64,000 nucleotides of DNA from Paractinoplanes brasiliensis. Lineage in GTDB: Bacteria; Actinomycetota; Actinomycetes; Mycobacteriales; Micromonosporaceae. The notes below the pieces were generated by a model. It ran no database searches. It saw only the letters and a list, made by a program, of their open reading frames with translations, and was not told the DNA's origin. Shown here one piece after another: positions 43,086 through 51,553 of this stretch. The first letter of the stretch is position 1, and every line of letters starts with the position of its first letter. The translations under genes were made by a program, and so were the position numbers. Where the stretch lies: the NCBI RefSeq assembly GCF_004362215.1, contig NZ_SNWR01000001.1, positions 4,446,001 to 4,510,000 on the forward strand, written 5' to 3'.

Positions 43086-44042
43086 TCAGCGGCTGGTCGG
43101 GGCCGTACGCAGGGGCGCCGGCTCGGGGAGGCACGTGGGCGGCGACGGGGCCGAGGCGTGGTGGTGCTGTGGCTCGGCGAACCGGGTCAGCCCGATCACC
43201 GCCGCCAGGGTCACCACGAAACCGACACCGGCCAGCCACTCCTTGCCCGGCTCGATGCGGTCGCCGAGCAGCAGCAGGCCGACGATCGCCGCGGGAACAG
43301 CGCCCGCCGCGTCCATCGCCGCGACCGCCGCCGTCGTCGAGCCGCGCTGCATCGCCAGCCCCAGCAGCAGCTGGCCGACCAGCGAGTGCACGACCAGCAG
43401 ATAAAGCAGGGGATTGCCGAAGAAGCCGGCGGCCGAGTGCTCGCCGGCCAGCGGGCGGGCGGCGATGGCGGCCGCGGAGAACCCGACGCCGGCCAGGGAG
43501 CCGAGCACGACCGAGCCGAGCGCGCCCTGCAGGCGTACGGCGAAAAAGCCCAGCCCCCCGATGACCAGCAACGCCACGGTCAGGCCGGCGATCGCGGCCG
43601 CGCCCAGCGGCCGCGCGGCGGCGGGCTGCGCCGACTTGACCAGCGCGGCGATGCCGACCATGAGCAGCGCGAGCAGCACCACCTCGGCCGCGGGCAGCGA
43701 CCACTTGAGCAGCAGCACCCCGAGCACGGCGGTCACGCCCAGCCCGGCGGCCACGCTCGCCTGCACGAGGAACAGCGGCAAGTCGGCACGGGCGAGGAAG
43801 GCGAGCACGAAACCGAGCACCTGGCAGCCCAGGCCCAGCAGGTAGGTCCGCTGGCCGGCGAGCCGTACCAGCAGGCTCGGGTCGAACGTGTGGTGCACCG
43901 TGGTGCGAGCCGCGGCCGCCGACTGCAAGAGGTTCGCCAATCCGTACGCCAAAATCATGGCGGCGAGGAAGAACCAGCCCGAGGACACCACGTGACGCAC
44001 GATAGACCAGCCTCGGCCCGGCATCAGCGCTTCGGGGGACAC
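43086..44042 (-). CDS. DMT-superfamily membrane transporter-like protein
   Basis: A 318-residue protein with about ten hydrophobic helices and an EamA/DMT-like pattern (two halves of five helices). The C-terminal tail is Pro/His-rich and cytosolic. Substrate unknown; NIPA-type magnesium transporters are one possible relation. GTG 44042 is the outermost start; shorter starts exist. Confidence 0.65.
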   Translation of the reverse strand: MSPEALMPGRGWSIVRHVVSSGWFFLAAMILAYGLANLLQSAAAARTTVHHTFDPSLLVRLAGQRTYLLGLGCQVLGFVLAFLARADLPLFLVQASVAAGLGVTAVLGVLLLKWSLPAAEVVLLALLMVGIAALVKSAQPAAARPLGAAAIAGLTVALLVIGGLGFFAVRLQGALGSVVLGSLAGVGFSAAAIAARPLAGEHSAAGFFGNPLLYLLVVHSLVGQLLLGLAMQRGSTTAAVAAMDAAGAVPAAIVGLLLLGDRIEPGKEWLAGVGFVVTLAAVIGLTRFAEPQHHHASAPSPPTCLPEPAPLRTAPTSR

Positions 44043-44102
44043 CGTCGTCGGGGGGTGTTTGTCCGCTTACGCAGCGCCATGACTTCTGAGGTTTTTGTCC
44101 GG

Positions 44103-44897
44103 TTAGCGGGTAAGGGCCGTAAGTACCGTTTCGTGCAGCAGCCCGTTGGTGGCGATCACCGACGACTTGTCGGCCGGTGGGCGGCCGGCCAGATCGGTGA
44201 TCGTGCCGCCCGCCTCCCGCACGATCGGGATCAGCGCAGCCACGTCCCACAACGACAGCTCCGGCTCGACCATCGTGTCCAACGCGCCCTCGGCCAGCAG
44301 CATGTAACCGTAGAAATCCCCGTACGCCCGGCTGCGCCACGCCGCCAGGCTCAGATCCACGATCTTCTGCAGGCGTCCGATCTGCTGCCATCCGTCGAGG
44401 CTGGCATAACAGACACTGGCGTCGGAGATCCGCCCGACTCCCGACACCTTGATGCGTGTCGCGGCGTGCTGGTGCTTTCCCGCGTACGCCCCGTGCCCGC
44501 GCGCCGCCCACCACCGGCGGCCCAGGGCGGGCGCGCTCACCAGGCCGGCGACCGGGGTGTCCCCCTCGAGCAGGGCGATCAGCGTGCCCCAGATCGGCAC
44601 CCCGCGCACGAAGTTCTTGGTGCCGTCGATCGGGTCGATCACCCAGCGGCGGGTGCCCGGACCGGCCGCCGCCTGGGTCAGGCCGAACTCCTCACCGAGC
44701 ACGCCGTCGCGCGGGCGGGCACGGGCCAGCGTCGCCCGGATCGCCTGCTCGACCGCCGTGTCGGCGTCGGAGACCGGGGTCAGGTCGGGTTTGCTCTCGA
44801 CCCGCAGGTCGAGCGCCCGGAACCGGCTCGTCGAGATCGAGTCGGCGGTGTCGGCGAGGAGGTGAGCGAGCGCGAGATCGTCGGCGTAACCGGCCAT
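44103..44897 (-). CDS. hisN: histidinol-phosphatase, inositol monophosphatase family
   Basis: A 264-residue FIG/IMPase-fold phosphatase. Metal-binding motifs are visible: VLGEEFG, WVIDPIDGTKNFVRGVP, and LWDVAALIPIVREAGG. The GEEFG and NFVRG variants fit the actinobacterial HisN group, so histidinol phosphate is the likely substrate, with inositol phosphate as alternative. Confidence 0.82.
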   Translation of the reverse strand: MAGYADDLALAHLLADTADSISTSRFRALDLRVESKPDLTPVSDADTAVEQAIRATLARARPRDGVLGEEFGLTQAAAGPGTRRWVIDPIDGTKNFVRGVPIWGTLIALLEGDTPVAGLVSAPALGRRWWAARGHGAYAGKHQHAATRIKVSGVGRISDASVCYASLDGWQQIGRLQKIVDLSLAAWRSRAYGDFYGYMLLAEGALDTMVEPELSLWDVAALIPIVREAGGTITDLAGRPPADKSSVIATNGLLHETVLTALTR

Positions 44898-44962
44898 GTC
44901 CGAACGCTAGCCGATCAGCCCGGCTTCTTCGTCGCCACTGCCCTTCTCGACGCCCCGGCGGC

Positions 44963-46270
44963 TTAGGCGGGCTCGGTGTCGCCGGCCGTCTCACGTCCCG
45001 CTGCGTCGGCGGCTTCGCTGGTCTCGTGTGGCGGGGTGTCGGCGGCTCCCTCGGTTTCGCGTTGGCCGGTGTTGTCGGGTCTTTCGGTTTCGCGTTGGCC
45101 GGTGTCGGCGGCTCTTTCGGTTTCGCGCGGGCCGGTGTTGTCGTGTCTTTTCGTTTCGCGTGGATCGGTGTCGGCGGCTCTTTCGGTTTCGCGTGGATCG
45201 GTGTCGCCGGCTCTTTCGGTTTCGCGTGGATCGGTGTCGCCGGCTCTCGAGGCCAGCAGGCGGCGGTACGACTCCAGCCGCCGCGGGTCGGCCTTGCCCT
45301 CGGCGACCCAGGCGTCCAGGCGGCAACCGACGTCGTTGGCCGTGTGCCCGCAGTTGGGCTGGTCCTCCAGCGTGCCCTCGACGAGGTCGGGGAAGCCGTG
45401 CAACAGGCTCTCGGCGCTCACGTGGGCCAGCCCGAAGCTGCGGATCCCGGGCGTGTCGATGATCCAGCCCGGGTCTTTGCGGCTCTTGCCGATCGGCGGC
45501 AGGCGCAGGGCGACCGCGCTGGTCGACGTGTGCCGGCCCTTGCCGATCGCGCTGACCGCCCCGACCGCTCGCAAAGCGTCCGGCACCAGGCGGTTGACCA
45601 GCGTGGACTTGCCGACGCCGGAGTGACCGACCATGACCGAGATGTTGCCGGCCAAGCGTTTGCGCAGCTCGGTGAGGTCGCTGTCGGGGCGAACCGTCAC
45701 GTACGGCAGGTCGAGCTCGGCGTAGTAGCCGAGGATCTCTTCCGGCCCGGCCAGGTCGGCCTTGGTCAGGCAGAGCAACGGCTCGATGTCCGCGTCGTAC
45801 GCCGCGACCAGGCAGCGGTCGATGAACCCCGTACGCGGTGGGGGGTCGTACAGCGCGCTGACGATCACCAGCTGGTCGGCGTTGGCCACCACAACCCGTT
45901 CGAGACGGCCCTCGGGGGTGGTGTCGTCGTCGTCGGCCGTGCGGCGCAGCACCGACGTACGCTCGCCTATCCGGACGATGCGGGCCAGCGCACCCGGGGC
46001 GCCCGACACGTCACCGACCAGGGCGACCCGATCCCCGACCACCACCGACTTGCGGCCCAGCTCGCGGGCGCGCATCGCGGTGATGACCGGGCTGTCAGGC
46101 GGCGCCTCCTCGCGGACGCAGCCGTACCGCCCCCGGTCGACCGTGATCACCAGGGCATCGACCGCGTCGTCGTGTTTCGGCCGGGTGCGGGTGCGCGGGC
46201 GCGACGAACGGCCCGGACGGATCCGGACGTCGTCCTCGTCGTACTCCCGCTTGCGAGCTGGCAGCTTCAA
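44963..46270 (-). CDS. rsgA: ribosome small subunit-dependent GTPase A, repeat-tailed
   Basis: A 435-residue circularly permuted GTPase: an OB domain, G4 (LLCLTKADL), then G1 GHSGVGKSTLVN, G3 (DTPGIRSFG), and a C-terminal zinc part (NCGHTANDVGC). It helps mature 30S ribosomes. TTG 46270 is chosen because it overlaps the aroA stop and precedes the REYDEDDVRIRPG start conserved in actinobacteria. The last 90 residues are an 11-residue repeat (DTDPRETERAG), unusual for RsgA. Confidence 0.85.
   Translation of the reverse strand: MKLPARKREYDEDDVRIRPGRSSRPRTRTRPKHDDAVDALVITVDRGRYGCVREEAPPDSPVITAMRARELGRKSVVVGDRVALVGDVSGAPGALARIVRIGERTSVLRRTADDDDTTPEGRLERVVVANADQLVIVSALYDPPPRTGFIDRCLVAAYDADIEPLLCLTKADLAGPEEILGYYAELDLPYVTVRPDSDLTELRKRLAGNISVMVGHSGVGKSTLVNRLVPDALRAVGAVSAIGKGRHTSTSAVALRLPPIGKSRKDPGWIIDTPGIRSFGLAHVSAESLLHGFPDLVEGTLEDQPNCGHTANDVGCRLDAWVAEGKADPRRLESYRRLLASRAGDTDPRETERAGDTDPRETERAADTDPRETKRHDNTGPRETERAADTGQRETERPDNTGQRETEGAADTPPHETSEAADAAGRETAGDTEPA
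44990..45250 (-). repeat. 33-bp in-frame repeat in rsgA 3' end
   Basis: About eight copies of an 11-codon unit, D-T-D-P-R-E-T-E-R-A-G with substitutions such as NTGPRETERAA and DTGQRETERPD. Copies near the 5' side are most alike, and the tail decays toward DTPPHETSEAA. Confidence 0.85.
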
Positions 46271-47550
46271 CTCCTCGCCACGAGTCCCGCCCAGAGTTCG
46301 GGGAACTCGGGCAACGTCTTCGACGTACAACCTACGTCGGTGAGAGTGATGCCCGGGACGGCGAGTCCCATAACCGCCGCGGCATGAGCCATTCGGTGAT
46401 CCGCGTACGTCTCCCAGCTCGTCCCGCGCGGCGCGCCCGGCTCGATGCGCAGACCGTCGCGGAACTCGGTGACCTGCGCCCCGGCCTTGGTCAGCTCGGT
46501 GGCCAGCGCGGCGATGCGGTCGGTCTCGTGGCCGCGGATGTGCTCGACCCCGCGCAGCTCGGAAGGCCCGTCGGCCAGGGCGGCCAGCGCCGACAGCACC
46601 GGGGTGAGCTCGCTGACCTCGGACAGGTCGGCCGTGATGCCGTGGAGCCGGCCCGTGCCCCGGACGGTCAGCCCGTCAGCCGTCCGGGTGACCTCGGCAC
46701 CGATCGCGGTGAGCAGCTCGGTGAGGCGGGCGACCGGCTGCCAGCTCTCGGCCGGCCAGCCGCTCAACGTGACCGACCCGCCGGTGACCATGGCGGCGGC
46801 GAAGAACGGCGCGGCGCCGGAGAGGTCGGGCTCGATCACCCACGTACGGCCGTGGATCGGACCCGGCTCGACGGCCCAGACATCGGGCACCGACTCGTCG
46901 ACAGCGACGCCGGCGGCCCGCAGCATGTGGGTGGTCATGCGCAGGTGGGGCGCGGACGGCACCGGCGGCCCCTCGTGCCGCAGCACCAGCCCCTTGGTGA
47001 AGCGCGGCGCCGACAGCAGCAGGCCGGAGACGAACTGGCTCGACCCGGACGCGTCGATCACGGCCTCGCCGCCCTCGACCAGGCCGGCCCCGCGCACGGT
47101 CAGCGGCAACCCGCCCGTGTCGGACGCGTCGATCGACACGCCCAGCGAGCGCAGCACGTCAAGGATCGGCTGCAGCGGCCTCTTGCGCGCATGTGGGTCG
47201 CCGTCGAATTCGACAATCCCCTCGGCCAGCGCGGCGACCGGCGGCAAGAACCGCATGATCGTGCCCGCCAGACCCACGTCGACCCGCGCCGGGCCACGCA
47301 ACGGGCCCGGCTCGACCAGCCATCGCTCGTCGTCGCCGGAATCGAGCCCGACACCGAGCGCGCGCAGCCCGGCCGCCATCAGCACGGTGTCGCGGGCACG
47401 CAACGGCCGCTCGACGACCGACGGCCCGTCGGCCAGGGCGGCCAGCACGAGAGCGCGGGCAGTCATCGATTTCGACCCCGGCAGCCGCACGGAGGCGCTG
47501 ACCGGGCCGGACGCGGACGGGGCGAGCCAGGGGCGAGGTTCTGCTGTCAC
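46267..47550 (-). CDS. aroA: 3-phosphoshikimate 1-carboxyvinyltransferase (EPSP synthase)
   Basis: A 427-residue EPSP synthase of the shikimate pathway. LPGSKSMTARALVLAALADG is the substrate-lysine motif, and GLAGTIMRFLPP and DGDPHARKRP are conserved; ETDRI and YADHRMAHA lie toward the C terminus. GTG 47550 (VTAEPRPWLA) is chosen over earlier in-frame starts that overlap the SRAP gene. It is translationally coupled to rsgA, the same pairing as in M. tuberculosis. Confidence 0.92.
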   Translation of the reverse strand: MTAEPRPWLAPSASGPVSASVRLPGSKSMTARALVLAALADGPSVVERPLRARDTVLMAAGLRALGVGLDSGDDERWLVEPGPLRGPARVDVGLAGTIMRFLPPVAALAEGIVEFDGDPHARKRPLQPILDVLRSLGVSIDASDTGGLPLTVRGAGLVEGGEAVIDASGSSQFVSGLLLSAPRFTKGLVLRHEGPPVPSAPHLRMTTHMLRAAGVAVDESVPDVWAVEPGPIHGRTWVIEPDLSGAAPFFAAAMVTGGSVTLSGWPAESWQPVARLTELLTAIGAEVTRTADGLTVRGTGRLHGITADLSEVSELTPVLSALAALADGPSELRGVEHIRGHETDRIAALATELTKAGAQVTEFRDGLRIEPGAPRGTSWETYADHRMAHAAAVMGLAVPGITLTDVGCTSKTLPEFPELWAGLVARS

Positions 47551-47624
47551 GGGGTCATTGTGCCGAAGGGGGCTGACAATCTCGTGGACCTTTCCCGGCT
47601 CGCGAGACGGTAGCGTTGCCGGAC

Positions 47625-48305
47625 ATGTGCGGGCGGTATGCGACAACCAGGAGCGCGGCCGACCTCGAAGGCCTGTTCGAGGCCGTGGCCGTCGCCGAGC
47701 AGGCGGCGCCGAGCTGGAACGTGGCGCCGACAGACCCCGTACCGGTGATCAGAATGTCGACGACCCACTCGGCGCGGGTGGTCGACCGGGCACGCTGGGG
47801 CCTGGTGCCTCCCTGGTCGCCCGACCTGCGAGCCGGCGCCCGCATGATCAACGCCCGGTCCGAGACGGTGGCCACGTCGAAGGCGTTCGCCCCGTCCTTC
47901 GCCCGCCGCCGTTGCCTGGTGCCCGCCGACGGCTGGTACGAGTGGGTCGAGCGCAAACCGCACTACATGACGCCCGCCGACGGCTCGGTGCTGGCGTTCG
48001 CCGGCATCTGGACGACGTGGGGCCCCGAGGCAACCCTGACCTGCAGCGTCCTCACCACCGCGGCGGTGGGCGACCTGGCCCGGGTGCACGACCGCATGCC
48101 CCTGATCCTCCCGCCCGGCCGCTGGGCGTCCTGGCTGGCCGGCGGCGGCGACCCGGCGGGGTTGTTGCAGCCGCTGTCCCCGGCGGAGCTGCAAGCCATC
48201 GAGATCCGCCCGGTCCGCCCCGACGTGGGGAACGTCCGCAACAACGGCCCCCACCTGCTGGAACCCTCACCCGCCGCGGACACCACCCCCGCCACGCTCT
48301 TCTGA
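47625..48305 (+). CDS. SOS response-associated peptidase (SRAP/HMCES family)
   Basis: A 226-residue SRAP protein. It starts MCGRY so that Cys2 becomes the N-terminal catalytic residue, which forces start at ATG 47625. The INARSET motif, WYEW glutamate and RVHDRMP histidine are present. HMCES-type proteins trap abasic sites in single-stranded DNA through a thiazolidine crosslink. It diverges from aroA, as Rv3226c does. A 16-bp repeat array follows about 60 bases after the stop. Confidence 0.92.
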   Translation: MCGRYATTRSAADLEGLFEAVAVAEQAAPSWNVAPTDPVPVIRMSTTHSARVVDRARWGLVPPWSPDLRAGARMINARSETVATSKAFAPSFARRRCLVPADGWYEWVERKPHYMTPADGSVLAFAGIWTTWGPEATLTCSVLTTAAVGDLARVHDRMPLILPPGRWASWLAGGGDPAGLLQPLSPAELQAIEIRPVRPDVGNVRNNGPHLLEPSPAADTTPATLF

Positions 48306-48365
48306 CCCACCCAGCCGCAGCTCGCAGGCGGAGCCCTCGCGCCCCTTCTCCCTGGCGACCTCTCT

Positions 48366-48770
48366 TGGTTGGCGGCCCCTGTTGCCCGCGGCCCCTGTTG
48401 CCCGCGGCCCCTGTTGCCCGCGGCCCCTGTTGCCCGCGGCCCCTGTTGCCCGCGGCCTCTCTTGCCCGCGGCCTCTCTTGCCCGCCAGTCTCTCCTGTCT
48501 GGCGGTCCCCGTTGTCTGGCGGTCCCCGTTGTCTGGCGGTCCCCGTTGTCTGGCGGTCCCCCTTGTCCGGCGGCCCCTGTTGTCCGGCGGCCCCTGTTGT
48601 CCGGCGGCCCCCGTTGCCCGGCGGCCTCTCCTGTCCGGCGGGCCCCTCTTGCCCGGCGGGCCCCTCTTGTCTGGCGGTCCGTCTTGCCCCGGCGGGTCCC
48701 TCCTGTCTGGCGGTCCCTCTTGTCCGGCGGCCCCTTCCCGCCTGGTCCTGCTGCCCGGCTTTTCCCGCCC
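48366..48770. repeat. 16-bp tandem repeat array, about 25 copies
   Basis: Units of about GGCGGCCCCTGTTGCC recur every 16 bases, drifting to GGCGGTCCCCGTTGTC and back. At the 5' end five copies are nearly identical. No frame has stops, so all six show spurious ORFs. It could be a VNTR. Confidence 0.9.
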
Positions 48771-48830
48771 TGGCGGTCCATTTGACGTCCTGTATCCGGG
48801 CCTTTCCTGATGCTTCAATCGCGGTGCTTT

Positions 48831-49458
48831 GATGTCGGCCGGTGTGCCATCTTCGCGGGCAGATCAAAGTCGACCGTCGGGCTTCGTCTGCATCCGGGCA
48901 GCTCAGGCCCGCCTCGTCGATGGCGCCGCCGTCCACAGGCGAAGGTTTGTCCACAGGCGCCACGGCTGCGGGACCTCGAAGATCGGCTCTTTCGGCCACA
49001 ATCGGCGGTGGCGGGGGTCCCCCGAGGAGGGTGGGTAATGCGGTTGGGTGGTGGCTTCCCGGTGCCGTGTCCCGGGGAGGGCTCTGTTAGGTTCCTCGCG
49101 CCGCGCTGACGAGCGCCGCGATCGTGAGGCCGCAGGAGGGGTCTTCGCCGCGTGTTGGTTACGGAGCGTTACGCGAGATCGCGGCTCCGGTCGGTGGCGC
49201 GGCGGGTGTTGAGGGGTTGTGGGCGGTCGGCCTGGCGAGTGGCTGAATGGCGGCCTACCGGCTGAGCTGGGACAAGATCAAGAATTGGGTTTGTCAATAG
49301 ATGTCCGCATTCGATATTGGCAACTTTATTTCAAGATAGATAAGACCCTTGTTCTGATCTCCTACCCTGCGATACAAAACTGCGCCGGAGTGGTGCAGGT
49401 TCGCACGGTGCGATCCCGTTGCCACACGCAGTACCGGTCCCACGGGGGAGGTGGGCTG
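48831..49458. other. 628-bp region without recognised gene
   Basis: Between the repeat array and a WhiB-like gene. It has a DnaA-like box ttgtccaca at 48947-48955 and a related cgtccaca at 48930-48937. Bases 49271-49380 are AT-rich (about 40% GC by eye) in a 70%+ GC setting, probably a promoter or upstream activation region. Short frames near 48829-49109 look non-coding. Confidence 0.5.
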
Positions 49459-49854
49459 ATGACACGGGCTCGTATGCCGCGTCCACATGAGGTAGCCATC
49501 GCGCGGAGGGATCCGCGCCTGCTCGAGGCGATCAGCGAACGACGCAGCGACGAGGCTTGGCGGACCCGCGGCGCATGCCGTTCGGTCGACCCGGAGACGT
49601 TCTTTCCGGCGCCGAACGAGCCGTCCGAGGGCGCGGTCTCGCTCTGCGGCACATGCACAGTTCAAGGGCCATGCCTGGCCTGGGCGTTGCAGGTCGGCGA
49701 CTGTCACGGCGTCTGGGGCGGAACCACGCCGCGCGAACGCCGGGCCATGCTCGTCGCCTGGCGCGAGCGCGTCGGCCCCAACGGCGAGGCCGTCGACGAC
49801 GACACCGACGAGGAAGATCGCCGGCTGCTCAGCCTCACGCCGATCAGCCGCTGA
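49459..49854 (+). CDS. WhiB family transcriptional regulator
   Basis: A 131-residue Wbl protein. C40, C63, C66 and C72 are the cluster ligands (ACRSVDPETFFP ... SLCGTCTVQGPC), followed by GVWGG (84-88) and a basic then acidic tail. The N-terminal 35 residues form an extra basic arm. I cannot place it in a numbered WhiB class. The ATG has GGGAGG upstream, and an AT-rich stretch lies further upstream. A hairpin terminator follows. Confidence 0.82.
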   Translation: MTRARMPRPHEVAIARRDPRLLEAISERRSDEAWRTRGACRSVDPETFFPAPNEPSEGAVSLCGTCTVQGPCLAWALQVGDCHGVWGGTTPRERRAMLVAWRERVGPNGEAVDDDTDEEDRRLLSLTPISR

Positions 49855-49870
49855 AACCTGAGCCACCGTC

Positions 49871-49897
49871 GGCCGGCGCCCCGAGCGGGCGCCGGCC
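49871..49897 (+). terminator. hairpin terminator after whiB-like gene
   Basis: An 11-bp perfect stem (ggccggcgccc / gggcgccggcc) with loop CGAGC, 17 bases past the stop. Confidence 0.7.
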
Positions 49898-49971
49898 CGG
49901 CGTGCTGCGCGCGGGGGCTGGTGAACGGGCGACTGCGCGCGCGGGGCCGGCCGGGCTGGTGAGATAGCGGC

Positions 49972-50571
49972 GTGAGCGAGATCGAGATCGAGACGCCGCG
50001 CGGGCCGGCCCACGTGCGGATCACCGAGCCGGACGGGCCGGCGTTCAGCACCCTGGCGCTGGGGCACGGAGCCGGTGGTGGTGTGGACGCGCCCGACCTG
50101 AAAGCCGTGCATGACGCCGCTGTGGCTGCGGGGGTGCGGGTCGTGCTGGTGACGCAGCCCTATCGCGTGGCGGGCCGGCGTGCGCCCGCTCCGGCGGGGC
50201 AGCTCGACGAGGCCTGGTCGGTCGTGATTGAGGGCGTACGAGGAAATGAGCCTTTGATCGTGGGCGGGCGGTCCAGTGGTGCGCGGGTGGCGTGCCGGAC
50301 GGCGGTCGCGCTCGGGGCCGTGGGCGTGCTCGCGTTGGCGTTTCCACTGCATCCGCCGGGCAAGCCGGACAAGAGCCGGGCGGGGGAGTTGCCGGCGGAG
50401 TTGCCGGCCCTGGTGCTGAACGGGGACCGGGACGCGTTCGGGGTGCCCGCGGCCACCGCGAACGTCGAGGTGATCGTCCGGCCGGGGGCGACCCATGACC
50501 TGCGTAAGGACGTGCGGGGTACGGCCGCGCTGGCCGTCGAATGGCTGCGGAAACACGGCTGGGCGGCCTGA
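49972..50571 (+). CDS. alpha/beta hydrolase, KANL3/Tex30-like
   Basis: A 199-residue alpha/beta hydrolase. GHGAGGGVD forms the oxyanion region and GGRSSGARVA (about residues 103-112) the nucleophile elbow with Ser; GDRDAFG and GATHDLRK hold the likely Asp and His. This family matches Tex30/KANL3-type or dienelactone hydrolase-like proteins; substrate unknown. The coding end (W-A-A-stop) is the first unit of a 22-bp tandem repeat. Confidence 0.78.
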   Translation: MSEIEIETPRGPAHVRITEPDGPAFSTLALGHGAGGGVDAPDLKAVHDAAVAAGVRVVLVTQPYRVAGRRAPAPAGQLDEAWSVVIEGVRGNEPLIVGGRSSGARVACRTAVALGAVGVLALAFPLHPPGKPDKSRAGELPAELPALVLNGDRDAFGVPAATANVEVIVRPGATHDLRKDVRGTAALAVEWLRKHGWAA

Positions 50572-50671
50572 GGGCGAGCAAGGGGCGGCCTGAGGGCGAG
50601 CAGCGGGCGGCCTGAGGGCGAGCAGCGGGCGGCCTGAGGGCCAGCCGCGGGCGGCCTGAGGGCGAGCAGCG
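50562..50671 (+). repeat. 22-bp tandem repeat spanning hydrolase stop codon
   Basis: Five units start at 50562, 50584, 50606, 50628 and 50650, with consensus GGCGGCCTGAGGGCGAGCAG plus two bases. The first overlaps GCG-GCC-TGA at the gene end, so every copy carries the stop codon. The array ends just before the sigR promoter. Confidence 0.9.
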
Positions 50672-50689
50672 GGGTGCGGCAGGGCGGAA

Positions 50690-50715
50690 GGAATGCAACA
50701 GGTGCCCGCGTGGTT
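50690..50715 (+). promoter_or_regulatory. SigR-type autoregulatory promoter of sigR
   Basis: GGAAT at 50690-50694, an 18-base spacer, and GTT at 50713-50715 match the SigR consensus exactly. It lies 39 bases before the GTG of the long SigR form, matching the thiol-stress-inducible sigRp2 arrangement of Streptomyces. Confidence 0.75.
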
Positions 50716-50753
50716 GTAAGCCCCGGAGCTTGAAGTCGGAAGGGGTTTTACTG

Positions 50754-51548
50754 GTGCGAGCCGGAACCGAGAGCCTCGAGCGCGGGGATGTCGATCGGGT
50801 GCGGAACCTCCTGGGTGCCCCCGATTGGCCCGCGACCGAGACCACGAAAACCACCCCATCGGTGAGTGTCAGCACACCGGCGGTTTTCGAAGCCGTTGAA
50901 GGGGCACTACCCGTATCCTCGGCGGGGCGGTCGAGGGGAGAGCTCAGGGTGGCCCAGACAGAACGGACCGAGGAGCGCAGAGCGCGCTTCGAGCGGGACG
51001 CGTTGCCTTTTGTGGACCAGCTTTACGCTGCTGGTCTGCGGATGACGCGTAACCCGGCCGATGCCGAGGACCTGGTGCAGGAGACGTACCTCAAGGCGTT
51101 CTCCGCCTTCCACCAGTTCGAGGAGGGCACCAACCTCAAGGCTTGGCTGTACCGCATTCTCACGAACACCTATATCAACTCGTACCGGCGCAAGCAGCGT
51201 CAGCCAGTGCAGGCGCCGACCGAGGAGATCACCGACTGGCAGCTGGCCTCGTCGGAGTCGCACACGTCGGTCGGCCTGCGTTCGGCCGAGACCGAGGCGC
51301 TCGACCGGCTGCCCGACAGCGACATCAAGGAAGCCCTGCAGGCCCTGCCCGAGGACTTCCGGCTGGCCGTCTACCTCGCTGATGTCGAGGGTTTCTCGTA
51401 CAAGGAGATCGCCGACATCATGGGCACGCCCATCGGCACCGTCATGTCCCGACTGCACCGCGGCCGGCGCAACCTGCGCAAGACGCTGGAGCAGTACGCT
51501 GCCGACCGGGGCATCACCCGGACCGCTTCGGAACCGCAGGAGGCCTGA
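50754..51548 (+). CDS. sigR: ECF sigma factor SigR/SigH (long and short forms)
   Basis: An ECF sigma factor controlling thiol-oxidative stress. Region 2 (PADAEDLVQETYLKAF ... NLKAWLYRILTNTYIN) and region 4 (EGFSYKEIADIMGTPIGTVMSRLHRGR) are typical of SigR/SigH, and rsrA follows 5 bases later. GTG 50754 has a GGAAGGGG site and gives 264 residues; GTG 50949 also has a good site and gives 199. S. coelicolor makes two such isoforms, the long one unstable. The N-terminal 65 residues look disordered. Confidence 0.92.
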   Translation: MRAGTESLERGDVDRVRNLLGAPDWPATETTKTTPSVSVSTPAVFEAVEGALPVSSAGRSRGELRVAQTERTEERRARFERDALPFVDQLYAAGLRMTRNPADAEDLVQETYLKAFSAFHQFEEGTNLKAWLYRILTNTYINSYRRKQRQPVQAPTEEITDWQLASSESHTSVGLRSAETEALDRLPDSDIKEALQALPEDFRLAVYLADVEGFSYKEIADIMGTPIGTVMSRLHRGRRNLRKTLEQYAADRGITRTASEPQEA

Positions 51549-51553
51549 CCGTC

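Noticed and set aside
48366..48770. Possible CRISPR array
   Set aside because: Units are contiguous 16-mers without unique spacers, and no cas genes are present.
47963..48781. Collagen-like Gly-Pro-rich minus-strand ORFs over the 16-bp array
   Set aside because: They arise from translating a stop-free tandem repeat; they also run antisense into the SRAP gene and have no family match outside the repeat.
46445..48832. A 795-codon plus-strand frame through aroA and the repeat array
   Set aside because: It is antisense to aroA, and its second part is the 16-bp repeat, which has no stops in any frame.
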